This document shows, in pieces, positions 53,316 through 60,893 of a stretch of DNA of 64,000 nt; the stretch's first letter is position 1; the number at the start of each line of letters is the position of its first letter. The stretch is from the NCBI GenBank assembly GCA_022710935.1, contig JAKLFY010000033.1, positions 1-64,000 of the forward strand, given 5' to 3'. This DNA comes from Verrucomicrobiota bacterium. GTDB lineage: Bacteria; Verrucomicrobiota; Verrucomicrobiia; Limisphaerales; J093. The notes beneath the pieces are model-generated. The model was not told the origin of the DNA. It did not search any database and worked only from the letters and a program-made list of their open reading frames with translations. A program made the translations under genes and the position numbers.

Positions 53316-54083
53316 TCAGCGCGCCATGTAACCGCCGTCAACCACAAGATCGGCACCCGTCATCCAGCGGTTCTGCGGCGCCAACAGGAAGACGGCGCAG
53401 CGGGCGACATCCTCGGGCGCGCCCACGCCCAGCGGATAGGCGGCCTCCAGTTCCTTCACCTGCTCGTCCGAGAGCAGTCTGAGCGCCCCGTCGCTCAGAG
53501 GCGTATGCACCAGACCCGGGGAAAGCGTGTTCACCCGGATCCGGCGCCGGGCGAGCTCGACCGCCAACACGCGGGCAGCCGCTATCATAGCGCCTTTGGT
53601 CGCACTGTAGGCCAACTGTCCCGGCATGCCCACCCAGGCATAAATCGATGTCACAAAGAGCAGCGCGCCGCCCGCCGGCTCGATGACGTCCTGACGGGAA
53701 ACCGCCCTCGCCATTTCGAGGCCGGCCGTCACATTGACGTCGATCATCCGCGCGAAACGCGCTGCCTCGAACGACGCGAGCGGGCGGGTCTCGACCACGC
53801 CGGCGCAGTAACACAATCCGTACAACCGCCCGACCTCTCGGCTCACCTCGCGCATCCTCGATCCGATCACCCCAACCGAGCTCAGGTCTTGCACCACCAC
53901 CCGCGCGCGTCCAACTGGCAGGAGCGCCTGCGTTTCTTCGAGCTTTTCTTGGTTTCTGCCCACCAATATCACCCGAGCGCCGCACCGTCCCAGTTCCAGG
54001 GCAATCGCCCGTCCGAGCCCGGAGGACGCGCCCGGGACCACCACCCAGCGGGCCTCGAAATCGATGAAAGGGGCATCGCTCAT
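53316..54083 (-). CDS. FabG-like 3-oxoacyl-ACP reductase (SDR)
   Basis: From ATG 54083 the SDR has 255 residues, with PGASSGLGRAIA for cofactor binding, Ser146 and the active-site YSATK (Tyr159, Lys163), then the PG motif LSPGLVHTPLS. FabG-type enzymes reduce 3-oxoacyl-ACP with NADPH. ATG 54083 is preferred over TTG 54092. It is the second gene of the acyl module, between the KAS III-like gene and the ACP gene. Confidence 0.9.
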   Translation of the reverse strand: MSDAPFIDFEARWVVVPGASSGLGRAIALELGRCGARVILVGRNQEKLEETQALLPVGRARVVVQDLSSVGVIGSRMREVSREVGRLYGLCYCAGVVETRPLASFEAARFARMIDVNVTAGLEMARAVSRQDVIEPAGGALLFVTSIYAWVGMPGQLAYSATKGAMIAAARVLAVELARRRIRVNTLSPGLVHTPLSDGALRLLSDEQVKELEAAYPLGVGAPEDVARCAVFLLAPQNRWMTGADLVVDGGYMAR

Positions 54084-54093
54084 ATGTGGCAAC

Positions 54094-55137
54094 TCACTCG
54101 GTCGATTCCCTCACCACCACATGATCCAGAAGCGCATCCGCCGAGAGCGACACCAACGCCGTCCCCCACGAGAGCCCGACACCGTACCCGACGATCAAGA
54201 GACGCAGGGCCCGGTCCAACGGCCGCTCCAGCCCACCCTGGGCGAGGGTGAGCGGCACCGACGGACCTCCCGCACTGCCGAATCGCTGAATCGTGATCGG
54301 CAGCTTGGCTTCCGGAATGTGCAGGACCTTGGCCAGATGCCGCATGATGAACAGATTCGACTGGTGAAAGATGAAGTAATCCACGGTTTCGGGCGTATTC
54401 CCGGACTGTCGCAGGGTCTCCTCGACAACGCTGGGCACCCGCTTGAGGGTGAAATTGAAAATCTTCGCGCCGTCCATCGCCACGCAGTGAAATCGGGGAT
54501 CGTCCGGCTCCCGGTTCCGAAAGCCGCCGCCTTCGAGGATCAGGTCCCGCCATCCCGACCCGTCGCTATGCAAGTTGAACCACCACTGCGCCCCGTCCGA
54601 TCCTGGCCACGCCTCGATTGCGGTCGCCGATCCGGCATCGCCAAAGAGCAGCGCCACCGCGCGATCGGACTTCGCGGCAAAACGGCTCGGGGTCTCCCCG
54701 TGCAGCAACAGGACACGGCTCAGCCCACCGCCCGTGAGCATCATGGCAGCCAGCCAGAGCCCGTACGGATAGCCTGAGCACCCCAAGCCGACATCGAACG
54801 CCGCACAGGTGTCGGCGAGTCCCAACCGGTGCTGCGCCAGGCAGGCCGTCGAGGGAAGCAAGTAGTCCGGCGTCTGGGTAACAAAAATCAGGGCCTCGAC
54901 GCTGGCCGGATCCCAATCGAGTCGATCCAGGACACGCCAGGCTGCAGCCACGCACAAGTCACTGCTGCACGTCCGCTCCGATGCCAGATGCCGCGTGCGG
55001 ACCCCGGCCATCTTCACCACCTTGTCCACTTCTTCGGGCGTGAATTCGGTCGTCTCCGCGCGATTGTCGAACAGGCGTTCCGGCACGCTCGAACAGACGG
55101 CGCGGATGCGACAGGCGGGAAGCGAGCTGAAAGCCAT
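54094..55137 (-). CDS. KAS III-like beta-ketoacyl synthase
   Basis: The 347-residue thiolase-fold enzyme resembles FabH: GCSGYPYG holds the catalytic Cys120, FHQSNLFIMRHLAK holds His258. The third catalytic position is changed: FGSAGGPS replaces the usual GNTSxAS, putting Ser288 where Asn is expected. It could start chain synthesis by condensing an acyl primer with malonyl-ACP, or, given the lost Asn, act as an acyltransferase or ester-forming homologue. It is the first gene of the acyl module and is preceded by a repeat-filled gap with no other gene. Confidence 0.88.
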   Translation of the reverse strand: MAFSSLPACRIRAVCSSVPERLFDNRAETTEFTPEEVDKVVKMAGVRTRHLASERTCSSDLCVAAAWRVLDRLDWDPASVEALIFVTQTPDYLLPSTACLAQHRLGLADTCAAFDVGLGCSGYPYGLWLAAMMLTGGGLSRVLLLHGETPSRFAAKSDRAVALLFGDAGSATAIEAWPGSDGAQWWFNLHSDGSGWRDLILEGGGFRNREPDDPRFHCVAMDGAKIFNFTLKRVPSVVEETLRQSGNTPETVDYFIFHQSNLFIMRHLAKVLHIPEAKLPITIQRFGSAGGPSVPLTLAQGGLERPLDRALRLLIVGYGVGLSWGTALVSLSADALLDHVVVRESTE

Positions 55138-55561
55138 AGGAAACCAAGCGGGTCAGACTTTCGGTTCACGAACGCCGGCTGAGGGCAGCCGGCCTACAGA
55201 GAAAGCCGACGATGCTGTAGGCCGCGTGCCCCCACGCGGCGCGGAGAATGTTCTCGGTCACGGACGCCATGGATAGAAGCAGCCAACCTACAACGTGGCA
55301 GACCACGATCGGTTAACTCACACTCCAGTCCGACTTTCCCACCAACGGATGGGTATATCGGAAATCCGGGCTGTGGCAAAGCCGCGCCGGGACAGGGGGG
55401 AATCAGGGTCTGGTCGTGGAGGGAAGCGCAGTTGCGAACGAACACTCCGTTGCCTTCGTCCCTCCCTCTATCCCGGCCCGGCTTTGATTGGCCAGCGCGC
55501 ATGAGTGCACCTTTCGATGACATCGGCTCCGCATTCTTCAGATGTTGGTGAGAAATGCGCG
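55138..55561. repeat. Repeat-filled gap upstream of the KAS III gene
   Basis: No gene is seen. Two REP elements in opposite orientation (about 55172-55197 CCGGCTG-agggc-type and 55211-55242 tgtaggccgcgtgcccccacgcggcgcg) are followed by the left copy of a 28-bp inverted repeat (55361-55388), whose other copy is at 56376-56403. The promoter of the acyl module should lie in this stretch. Confidence 0.75.
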
Positions 55562-56230
55562 CTAGAAGAACACCCTCGCATACACATAAGCAATCGCCTC
55601 GCTAAGAACATCCCGCACACCGGCACTGCTGGCCCACCAGCGAGCCGGATCGTAGCTCGGATCCTCGATCGCGATCGCACCGATGCTGACGCCCGGACCA
55701 AAGGCCTTTTCGTAAAGCAGACGCGACCGGCGGCTATGGGTTGCGAGAGTGGCGACGTCCAGAGACGCGATCGGCAGCCCGTTCTGATCCAGCCACTCGC
55801 GCACCGCCAATGCGCAGTGATAGGTCCGGTCTTTCCGTACCACGGGACAAAAGAGAAGATGCACCGATTCCTTGGGCACCCCGAACTCGACAAGGTCCGC
55901 TGCCACGTAATCGGACGTGTATTGTCCGGACGACCATTTATCACCGCCCTTGTAGAGATCGCGGACCACCACGACGCATTTGTAGCTGCCTTGCTTGTAA
56001 GCCGTCGCCGCCTCGTCGATTCGGCGTCCGCCGATCCAGCCCTCGACCACCAGCACCTCGCCTCGGCCGCCGTTGTTGACTGTCAAGAAGGGGTAGCCGC
56101 CGAAGAGAAAACCGAGGAAGGCGCCGGCCAACGCGATCGAGACGACGAATCTGCCCCGCCAAGACAACCTCCACGCCTCGCGTCGGACAACGAGACCGCC
56201 TAGCGCGCATTGCTCACCACTCTTGCTCAA
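55562..56230 (-). CDS. YdcF/ElyC-like (DUF218) membrane protein
   Basis: The product has an N-terminal membrane segment (FVVSIALAGAFLGFLFGGYPFL) and then the DUF218 pattern: VLVVEGWIGGRRIDEAATAY, CVVVVRDLYKGG, a YVAADLVEFGVP helix and HSRRSRLLYEKAFGPGVSI. YdcF/ElyC proteins are implicated in envelope and polymer processes, with function unsettled. The start is doubtful: TTG 56230 lies at the edge of dispersed repeat copy B, and a longer frame to ATG 56314 runs through the repeat. Repeat insertion may have replaced the original start. Both flanks carry one copy of a 28-bp inverted repeat. Confidence 0.7.
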   Translation of the reverse strand: MSKSGEQCALGGLVVRREAWRLSWRGRFVVSIALAGAFLGFLFGGYPFLTVNNGGRGEVLVVEGWIGGRRIDEAATAYKQGSYKCVVVVRDLYKGGDKWSSGQYTSDYVAADLVEFGVPKESVHLLFCPVVRKDRTYHCALAVREWLDQNGLPIASLDVATLATHSRRSRLLYEKAFGPGVSIGAIAIEDPSYDPARWWASSAGVRDVLSEAIAYVYARVFF

Positions 56231-56782
56231 TGCGAAGCCGGAGTGCACAAGAGAAGTCGGCATGCAGGCTGGGGAAGCAAGACCGCGCCCGAGTCGAGGG
56301 ATGGAACCGGGCAACAGAGTGTCGCCGCACTCGCGAGATTTCGGAAGCGCTCCGAACCTCGTATTTCCCCGTGCGGGCGCGGTTTTGCCACAGCCCGGAT
56401 TTCGTTGTCATCTTCCCGGTCGTGAGAAATCCGGGCCAGCCCCCGCTCGAACGCGGCTGCCCGTTGTGCCCTCTCTTGGGGCGGGCATCTGCGCTCTTCG
56501 TGCTACGCTTCGGGCAGTCGTTCCAATTCAGGACTCATGCAGACACTCGCGAAGAATCTCCTGTTGCCGTTGGGCGGACACCTTTCCGTGCCACATCGCC
56601 CGACTATCGCATAGATCCTGCAGGGCCTCAGGCACTGGAAGTGCAGTTTCCATTGGCCCACTGCACCACCGGAGCGATTTGGGGCAACAGAGAACGGAGA
56701 GAGAACTGCGGGACTATGGACCGTCCGCCTTCGTCTTCGAGCTACGGCGCGGCGAGCCGGAGGGCAAGCCGCCCACGGACGA
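56231..56782. repeat. Repeat-rich gap after the DUF218 5' end
   Basis: No convincing gene is seen. It holds dispersed repeat copy B (56232-56289), the right 28-bp inverted repeat (56376-56403) with a further hairpin cccggatttc/gaaatccggg (to about 56439), and the first copy of a 64-bp block (about 56450-56513) resembling 58407-58467. Confidence 0.7.
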
Positions 56783-56998
56783 TCACAGTTCCTCCAGAAA
56801 CTTCGGCACGGACAGTCCGGCCTGTGCGATTAGACCCTTCAGTGTCCCAGGCTTGAGAGACTTGTGCTGAGGCACAACCACGCTGACACTCGCTTTCCGC
56901 AGAATCTGGTGCGAGCCGGTCTGGCGCACCAGAACAAATCCGTGCCGCTGCAACGCGCGCACCGCCTCCGCTCCTGTGACGTCGCGGGGCAGCTTCAC
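56783..56998 (-). CDS. hicA: HicA-type mRNA interferase toxin
   Basis: The 71-residue protein has the HicA fold pattern: VTGAEAVRALQRHGFVLVRQTGSHQIL with the catalytic His of GSHQIL, then VVVPQHKSLKPGTLKGLIAQAGLS. HicA toxins degrade mRNA independently of ribosomes. The GTG start (56998) overlaps the stop of the HicB-like gene by 4 bp (GTGA). This gene order, antitoxin first, differs from the classic hicAB order but is common in this short-HicB class. Confidence 0.9.
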   Translation of the reverse strand: MKLPRDVTGAEAVRALQRHGFVLVRQTGSHQILRKASVSVVVPQHKSLKPGTLKGLIAQAGLSVPKFLEEL

Positions 56999-57216
56999 GT
57001 CAGCGCGAGGACCGGGTCCTGGGCAAAGTGCAGGCGCACGCGTTGCGGTTGTTTGGCTGACTCGAAATAGCCTTTGACGGCATCGGTCACCATGGCGTGC
57101 AGTTCCGCCAATGTCTCACCCTGGGTGGTGATCCCCCCCCCTCTCGGATCATCCCAGCGTGCCACGAACCCGCCAGTCTCCGGACAGGCCTCGACGAGAA
57201 AGGTGACTTCGCTCAT
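56995..57216 (-). CDS. hicB: HicB-like antitoxin (short form)
   Basis: The 73-residue protein matches the HicB-like antitoxin family: FLVEACPETGGFVARWDD, then the GITTQGETLAELHAMVTDAVKGYF block of the RNase H-like fold. It lacks a C-terminal DNA-binding extension, so autoregulation may need another factor. It precedes and overlaps hicA. Upstream is a tract of ccatctccgat/ccatctccc and gacgcaccggctacc simple repeats (57280-57420). Confidence 0.85.
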   Translation of the reverse strand: MSEVTFLVEACPETGGFVARWDDPRGGGITTQGETLAELHAMVTDAVKGYFESAKQPQRVRLHFAQDPVLALT

Positions 57217-57279
57217 GACAAAACAGTGACCACACCCCCGGCAAAAGGCAAGAAGGCAATCACGACGTTCAGCCCCCCA

Positions 57280-57425
57280 TTTTCCATCCGCCTACTGACG
57301 CACCGGCCACCGACGTACCGACCACCGGCGCACCGACGCACCGGCTACCGACGCACCGTCCCACCGCCCCCCATCTCCGATCTCCCATCTCCCATCTCCC
57401 ATCTCCGCCCATTTCCCCAACTCGA
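57280..57425. repeat. Simple tandem tracts (gacgcaccgg and catctccc)
   Basis: About 65 bp of imperfect 10-15-bp units (caccggccaccgacg, caccggctaccgacg) are followed by five or so copies of an 8-bp ccatctcc-type unit. It lies between the HicB gene and rmlC. No gene is seen. Confidence 0.8.
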
Positions 57426-57454
57426 TCGGTTTTGCCACTGCGCACATGGACAGC

Positions 57455-58003
57455 TCACTGAAAAAGCCGGTCCGGCGGTATCTGGCTCAGGCGCGGCGCG
57501 TGAGCGTCCTTTGCCGACAGCACCGGATTGGCAATCGGCCAGGCGATCGCCAACTCGGGGTCGTCCCAGCGGACCGCGCATTCGTTTGCCGGCGCGTATG
57601 CTGCGGTGCACTTGTAATGGAACAGCGCCGTCTCGCTCACCACCTGAAATCCGTGGGCGAATCCTGGGGGGAGATAGAACTGACGTTTGTTCCCCGCCGA
57701 AAGCAGCACCCCTTGCCAGCGGCCGAACGTGGGTGAGCTGCGCCGGAGATCCACCGCCACATCGAACACCTCGCCTTCGAGTGCCATCACAAGTTTGCCT
57801 TGAGACGACGGATTCTGGAAATGCAATCCCCGAAGAATGCCGCGTCGCGATCGGGAGAGGTTGTCCTGCACGAAGTCGATGTCCAGGCCGGCCTCGGCAT
57901 AGCGCCTGCGGTTCCAGGTCTCGAGAAAGAACCCGCGTTCGTCTCCGAACACGTCCGGCTCGATCAGGAGCAGACCGTCAAGCTGGCCAGGAACGACTTT
58001 CAT
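57455..58003 (-). CDS. rmlC: dTDP-4-dehydrorhamnose 3,5-epimerase
   Basis: The 182-residue cupin enzyme matches RmlC: FGDERGFFLETW, QDNLSRSRRGILRGLHFQ with catalytic His61, GEVFDVAVDLR with Asp83, and FAHGFQVVSETALFHYKC with Tyr130. It epimerises dTDP-4-keto-6-deoxyglucose for dTDP-L-rhamnose, a sugar common in exopolysaccharide. The rmlA, rmlB and rmlD genes are not nearby in this window. ATG 58003 gives the standard family length; the upstream frame is repeat sequence (caccacgaagacatgaagaag ... cttcttcgtggacttcgtg). Confidence 0.94.
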   Translation of the reverse strand: MKVVPGQLDGLLLIEPDVFGDERGFFLETWNRRRYAEAGLDIDFVQDNLSRSRRGILRGLHFQNPSSQGKLVMALEGEVFDVAVDLRRSSPTFGRWQGVLLSAGNKRQFYLPPGFAHGFQVVSETALFHYKCTAAYAPANECAVRWDDPELAIAWPIANPVLSAKDAHAPRLSQIPPDRLFQ

Positions 58004-58084
58004 GGTCACCACTGAGTCAGGCTTCGAGTCCGGTTCGTGCTCGAGTACCAAGGTATGTTCCACGAGCCGGGGGGAGAATTCACC

Positions 58085-58160
58085 ACGAAGACATGAAGAA
58101 GGGCAATCTCGGCCTCTTCTTCGTGGACTTCGTGCACTTCGTGGTGAAGAAAACGGTTCA
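58085..58160. repeat. Imperfect palindrome of CACGAAG-type units
   Basis: caccacgaagacatgaagaag is answered by cttcttcgtggacttcgtgcacttcgtggtgaag. Together they make an extended inverted repeat upstream of rmlC. Confidence 0.7.
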
Positions 58161-58300
58161 TGTTCGCTGGCCAGCTCGGCAAGGAACAGAACCAGGCAAG
58201 TCCGATAGGTTGATGGATGATCGTTGAGGGTTGATGGTTCTGGCAACCGCGAACCGCGAAAAACCGGCTACCGCAATCGGGAAAGGCGATCACGTTCCGC

Positions 58301-58540
58301 TCAAAGGCGCTTGCGCCGGAACTCGGCGTAACGCTGGGCCAAAGCGCTCAAGAATTCATCCCGGCTGACTCCCGGCTTGCGGGCCATCGCCTCGGATAAC
58401 CACCGCTCGAATGTGGTTGCCCGGTGGGCTTTCTCCTGGGGCGGGCATGTGCGCTTTTCGTGGTACGACACACCGAAACCAGCGTGTCGAGAGGGATACT
58501 GGAGGTCATTGCCGAGAAAGGCGGCTGACCACTTCATCAA
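58301..58540 (-). CDS. Small hypothetical protein, doubtful
   Basis: The 79-residue frame ends with a plausible helical part (FERWLSEAMARKPGVSRDEFLSALAQRYAEFRRKRL), but its first half overlaps a dispersed repeat shared with 56450-56513. It may be the remnant of a larger helical or antitoxin-like protein, or not coding at all. No family recognised. Confidence 0.35.
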   Translation of the reverse strand: MMKWSAAFLGNDLQYPSRHAGFGVSYHEKRTCPPQEKAHRATTFERWLSEAMARKPGVSRDEFLSALAQRYAEFRRKRL

Positions 58541-58650
58541 GGTTTGATAGTTCTATGCACGCCAGCCATTTACGCATCCACGATTCTGTTCCTTTCACAG
58601 AAGGCAACGAAGGGAACCAAGGGAGTTGCAGCCTCTTCTTCGTGCACTTA

Positions 58651-59079
58651 TCACCGACGGAAAGTCATTGGTTTCTGTCCCCCCCTTTTCGCGTATTTCG
58701 CGTATTTCGCGGTTGTCCCACCGACCTCGAAAAAAGCCCGCACATCACGATTCGCAGCCTTTGCGTTTCTTCGCGGCCTTCTGTTGAAAACACGACGCGG
58801 CTCGCCCAAACGAGATTCTCGACAGAAGCCCGAAAAGGACCGCAAGGTCGGAACAACGCCTCCCGGCCCTTGCTGTATTCCCAAACCGCGAACCCATTCA
58901 CCCACCCCCATACTCATACCGGTCCTCTGATCTCTGATCTCTGACCTCCGACCTCTGTCCTCCGCCCTCTGACGTTCTGTCTTCTGTCTCCTGTCCTCTG
59001 ACTTGTTGAAAGCATCGCGCACGACGCGGCAGTCGTCGCGCATTTCTTCGAGCAGCGTTTGGAGCGCTATATCGTCCAT
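58651..59079 (-). pseudogene. Truncated partner gene of the nucleotidyltransferase, read into repeat
   Basis: A frame starting at ATG 59079 (MDDIALQTLLEEMRDDCRVV) overlaps the 3' end of the nucleotidyltransferase gene by 13 bp, as partner genes of such MNT pairs do. After about 28 codons it runs into heptanucleotide repeat and then the large dispersed repeat (58665-59005), which gives a repeat-derived tail. The natural reading is a HEPN-type or other partner gene cut by the repeat. The start is too short to fix the family. Confidence 0.5.
58665..59005. repeat. Large dispersed repeat, copy 1, with heptanucleotide tract
   Basis: This begins at gtcattggtttctgtcccc and runs through cgtatttcgcggttgtcccaccgacctcg, the cccgcacatcacgattcgcag block and ttgctgtattcccaaaccgcg. 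It ends with cattcacccacccccatact and a run of ctctgatctctgacctcc units (about 58924-59005). It is closely matched by 61301-61632 and, without the end tract, by 59469-59662. Confidence 0.9.
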
Positions 59080-59405
59080 TCCTCCCCCTCGAGTCGGATC
59101 TTCTGGCGGAACCGGCATTGATCCAACCGCACCACATCCACGGGCCTGGCCAATCGTTCCATGAGATGCGCCGTCAGTTCGAGCGGGTCAACCGGTGGCG
59201 GCGAACCGGGCAGTGCGAGGTCGACGTCCGAGCGATCGTTGAAGACGCCGGGCCGGGTCAGGGAACCGAACACGATGACTTTGTTTCCGGGCATCAACTG
59301 GGCCAGCGCCGCGCGGAGCCGGGCCCGCGTGTCCAGATAGACCTCGAACCGCCGGCGGCGGCGGGCCAAATCGCGTCTCTGGAGCAAAGTCATGTCGGTG
59401 ACCAT
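59067..59405 (-). CDS. Minimal nucleotidyltransferase (MNT family)
   Basis: From ATG 59405 the 112-residue protein has the nucleotidyltransferase motif VFGSLTRPGVFNDRSDVDLAL (in two parts: GS near residue 47 and DVDLAL near 61-66). Later strands read VDVVRLDQCRFRQKIRLEGEE. MNT proteins usually pair with HEPN toxins and silence them by AMPylation. The expected downstream partner starts at 59079 but appears truncated by a repeat. The frame upstream of 59405 is repeat-derived. Confidence 0.82.
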   Translation of the reverse strand: MVTDMTLLQRRDLARRRRRFEVYLDTRARLRAALAQLMPGNKVIVFGSLTRPGVFNDRSDVDLALPGSPPPVDPLELTAHLMERLARPVDVVRLDQCRFRQKIRLEGEEWTI

Positions 59406-59468
59406 GCGCCTTCGCCCGCCTCTCGACAACAAGGAATCTGCCCCGCTGAAACCACCCACCCCCATCCT

Positions 59469-59662
59469 TGCGTATTTCGCGGTTGCCCCACCGACCTCGA
59501 AAAAAGCCCGCACATCACGATTCGCAGCCTCTGCGTTTCTGCGCATTCTGTTGAAAACACGCCGCGGATCACCCGGGCGAGATCCTCAACAGAAGCTCGC
59601 AAAGGACCGCAAAGTCGGACCAGCTCCTCCAGGCCTTTGCTGTATTCCCAAACCGCGAACCA
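59469..59662. repeat. Large dispersed repeat, copy 2
   Basis: This shares cgtatttcgcggttgccccaccgacctcg, the cccgcacatcacgattcgcagcctct block, ctgttgaaaacacgccgcgg and ttgctgtattcccaaaccgcgaacc with copies 1 and 3. It lacks the heptanucleotide tail. It lies between the nucleotidyltransferase and PIN genes; no gene is seen in 59406-59717. Confidence 0.9.
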
Positions 59663-59717
59663 GACGAACCACGCGAACAGTGCGTTGCAGATTCAGGTTG
59701 AGGCATTGGACGCATCT

Positions 59718-60149
59718 TCAAACCGCAGTCGAAGGCTTTGGCACTGTAGGGATGACTTCCCGGCCGTGTCGCCGATACACCTTGAAATCCTCCCAATCCA
59801 GCGTGAGCAACAGCGGATTCCTGCGCTCTTCGCTCATGACGACCAGGCAGGCATCGGCCAGGTCCATTGGCTGGTCCGCGTACTTTTCCAGCAAACGCCG
59901 CACGCGCACCAGGTTGGTCGAGAGGTCGAAATCCAGCGTGAGGCTTCCCCGCTCGACCAAGGCGAGTACCTTGTCCTGGTCCAGCCCCTTGTACGCCAGT
60001 CGGGCACAGGCTTCGGCAAGCACCGCTTCGCACGTCACGAAACTCTCCTGCCGCTGGAATTGTGTCTTGGCCCACGGATGCAACACCTTCTCCGCCCGGT
60101 CCAGGTAAGCCACAATCGGCCCGGCATCAATCAGCGTTTCGCTTGGCAT
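59718..60149 (-). CDS. vapC: VapC-like PIN-domain toxin
   Basis: The 143-residue PIN protein has the acidic active-site residues in TLIDAGPIVAYLD (Asp8), the helix CEAVLAEAC with a conserved Glu and DLADACLVV with Asp96. Such toxins are Mg-dependent RNases. Its start overlaps the antitoxin-like gene's 3' end by 23 bp (60127-60149). The C-terminal LDWEDFKVYRRHGREVIPT is a usual VapC ending. Confidence 0.9.
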   Translation of the reverse strand: MPSETLIDAGPIVAYLDRAEKVLHPWAKTQFQRQESFVTCEAVLAEACARLAYKGLDQDKVLALVERGSLTLDFDLSTNLVRVRRLLEKYADQPMDLADACLVVMSEERRNPLLLTLDWEDFKVYRRHGREVIPTVPKPSTAV

Positions 60150-60354
60150 ACTGTTTCAGGTAGACCCGGCCCCGTGCCATCCCCCCGGCATTCAAGCACC
60201 CGCACAAGTCGGCCGACTTGTCGTAGGCCGATTGCCCATCGGTCTCTTGCTCTGCCAGCCGGCGGGCCGCGGCCCGGAGATAAACCGTGTACCCTGAAAT
60301 GCGCCGCAACCGCCCCGCAACGTCATCGGGAACTTTCACGCTCACTGTTTTCAT
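60127..60354 (-). CDS. Ribbon-helix-helix antitoxin (VapB-type)
   Basis: The 75-residue protein starts MKTVSVKVPDDVAGRLRRI, a ribbon-helix-helix DNA-binding beginning. A short, polar C-terminal part follows that should bind the PIN toxin encoded next (overlap of 23 bp). Members repress their own operon and neutralise the toxin. Confidence 0.82.
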   Translation of the reverse strand: MKTVSVKVPDDVAGRLRRISGYTVYLRAAARRLAEQETDGQSAYDKSADLCGCLNAGGMARGRVYLKQYAKRNAD

Positions 60355-60459
60355 GGGCAGCAGCGTAATACGCTTCTGTCAAAGGCACAAGTGCCGCGCC
60401 GCGGCGCGAAGGCCGCGGAGAAGTTGGCGGCCTGAGGGTTGCCCGCGAACCACACCAGC

Positions 60460-60560
60460 CACCCCAAGAGTAACCATTCACCCACCCCCATTCTCATCCG
60501 CTGTTCTCTGACCCTCCGTCCTCTGTCCTCCGACGCTCTGACTTCTGCCCTCTGCCCTTG
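60460..60560. repeat. Partial copy of the large repeat tail with heptanucleotide tract
   Basis: cattcacccacccccat and a run of ctgttctctgaccctccgtcctctg-type units repeat the 3' end of copies 1 and 3, without their first 200 bp. It lies between the divergent VapB-type and Phd-type genes. Confidence 0.75.
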
Positions 60561-60593
60561 ACCCGTCCCTCCAGAACAAGCATATTGCCGGCC

Positions 60594-60893
60594 ATGAAGA
60601 CGCTCACCGTCTCGATCAGGGAGGCGCGGACTGACCTCTGCACGTTGATCAAACAGGTCCAGGCCGGCGCTCGAATTACCCTGACCAGTCATGGACGCCC
60701 CGCTGCTCTTCTCGTCCCGGTGGAACCTGCTTCCGCTCCGTGGCGAGTTCAGCACCCCGACGACCCCAAGCGATACGGCGACCTGCAATCGCCGGTGATC
60801 GACCCCCGCCCCACCGAGACCGAACTCCGCGCCTGCTATGATGATCCGGAGGAGATTCGCCTGCTCAACCGCTTCGGCAACGAAAGCATGTGA
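60594..60893 (+). CDS. Phd/YefM-type antitoxin
   Basis: From ATG 60594 the 99-residue protein shows the Phd/YefM N-terminal fold: VSIREARTDLCTLIKQVQAGARITLTSHGRPAALLVPVE. A C-terminal neutralising tail with repeated acidic residues follows (YDDPEEIRLLNRFGNESM). The stop codon overlaps the ATG of the toxin gene (TGATG at 60891-60895). It should bind DNA to repress the operon and block the toxin. Confidence 0.88.
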   Translation: MKTLTVSIREARTDLCTLIKQVQAGARITLTSHGRPAALLVPVEPASAPWRVQHPDDPKRYGDLQSPVIDPRPTETELRACYDDPEEIRLLNRFGNESM

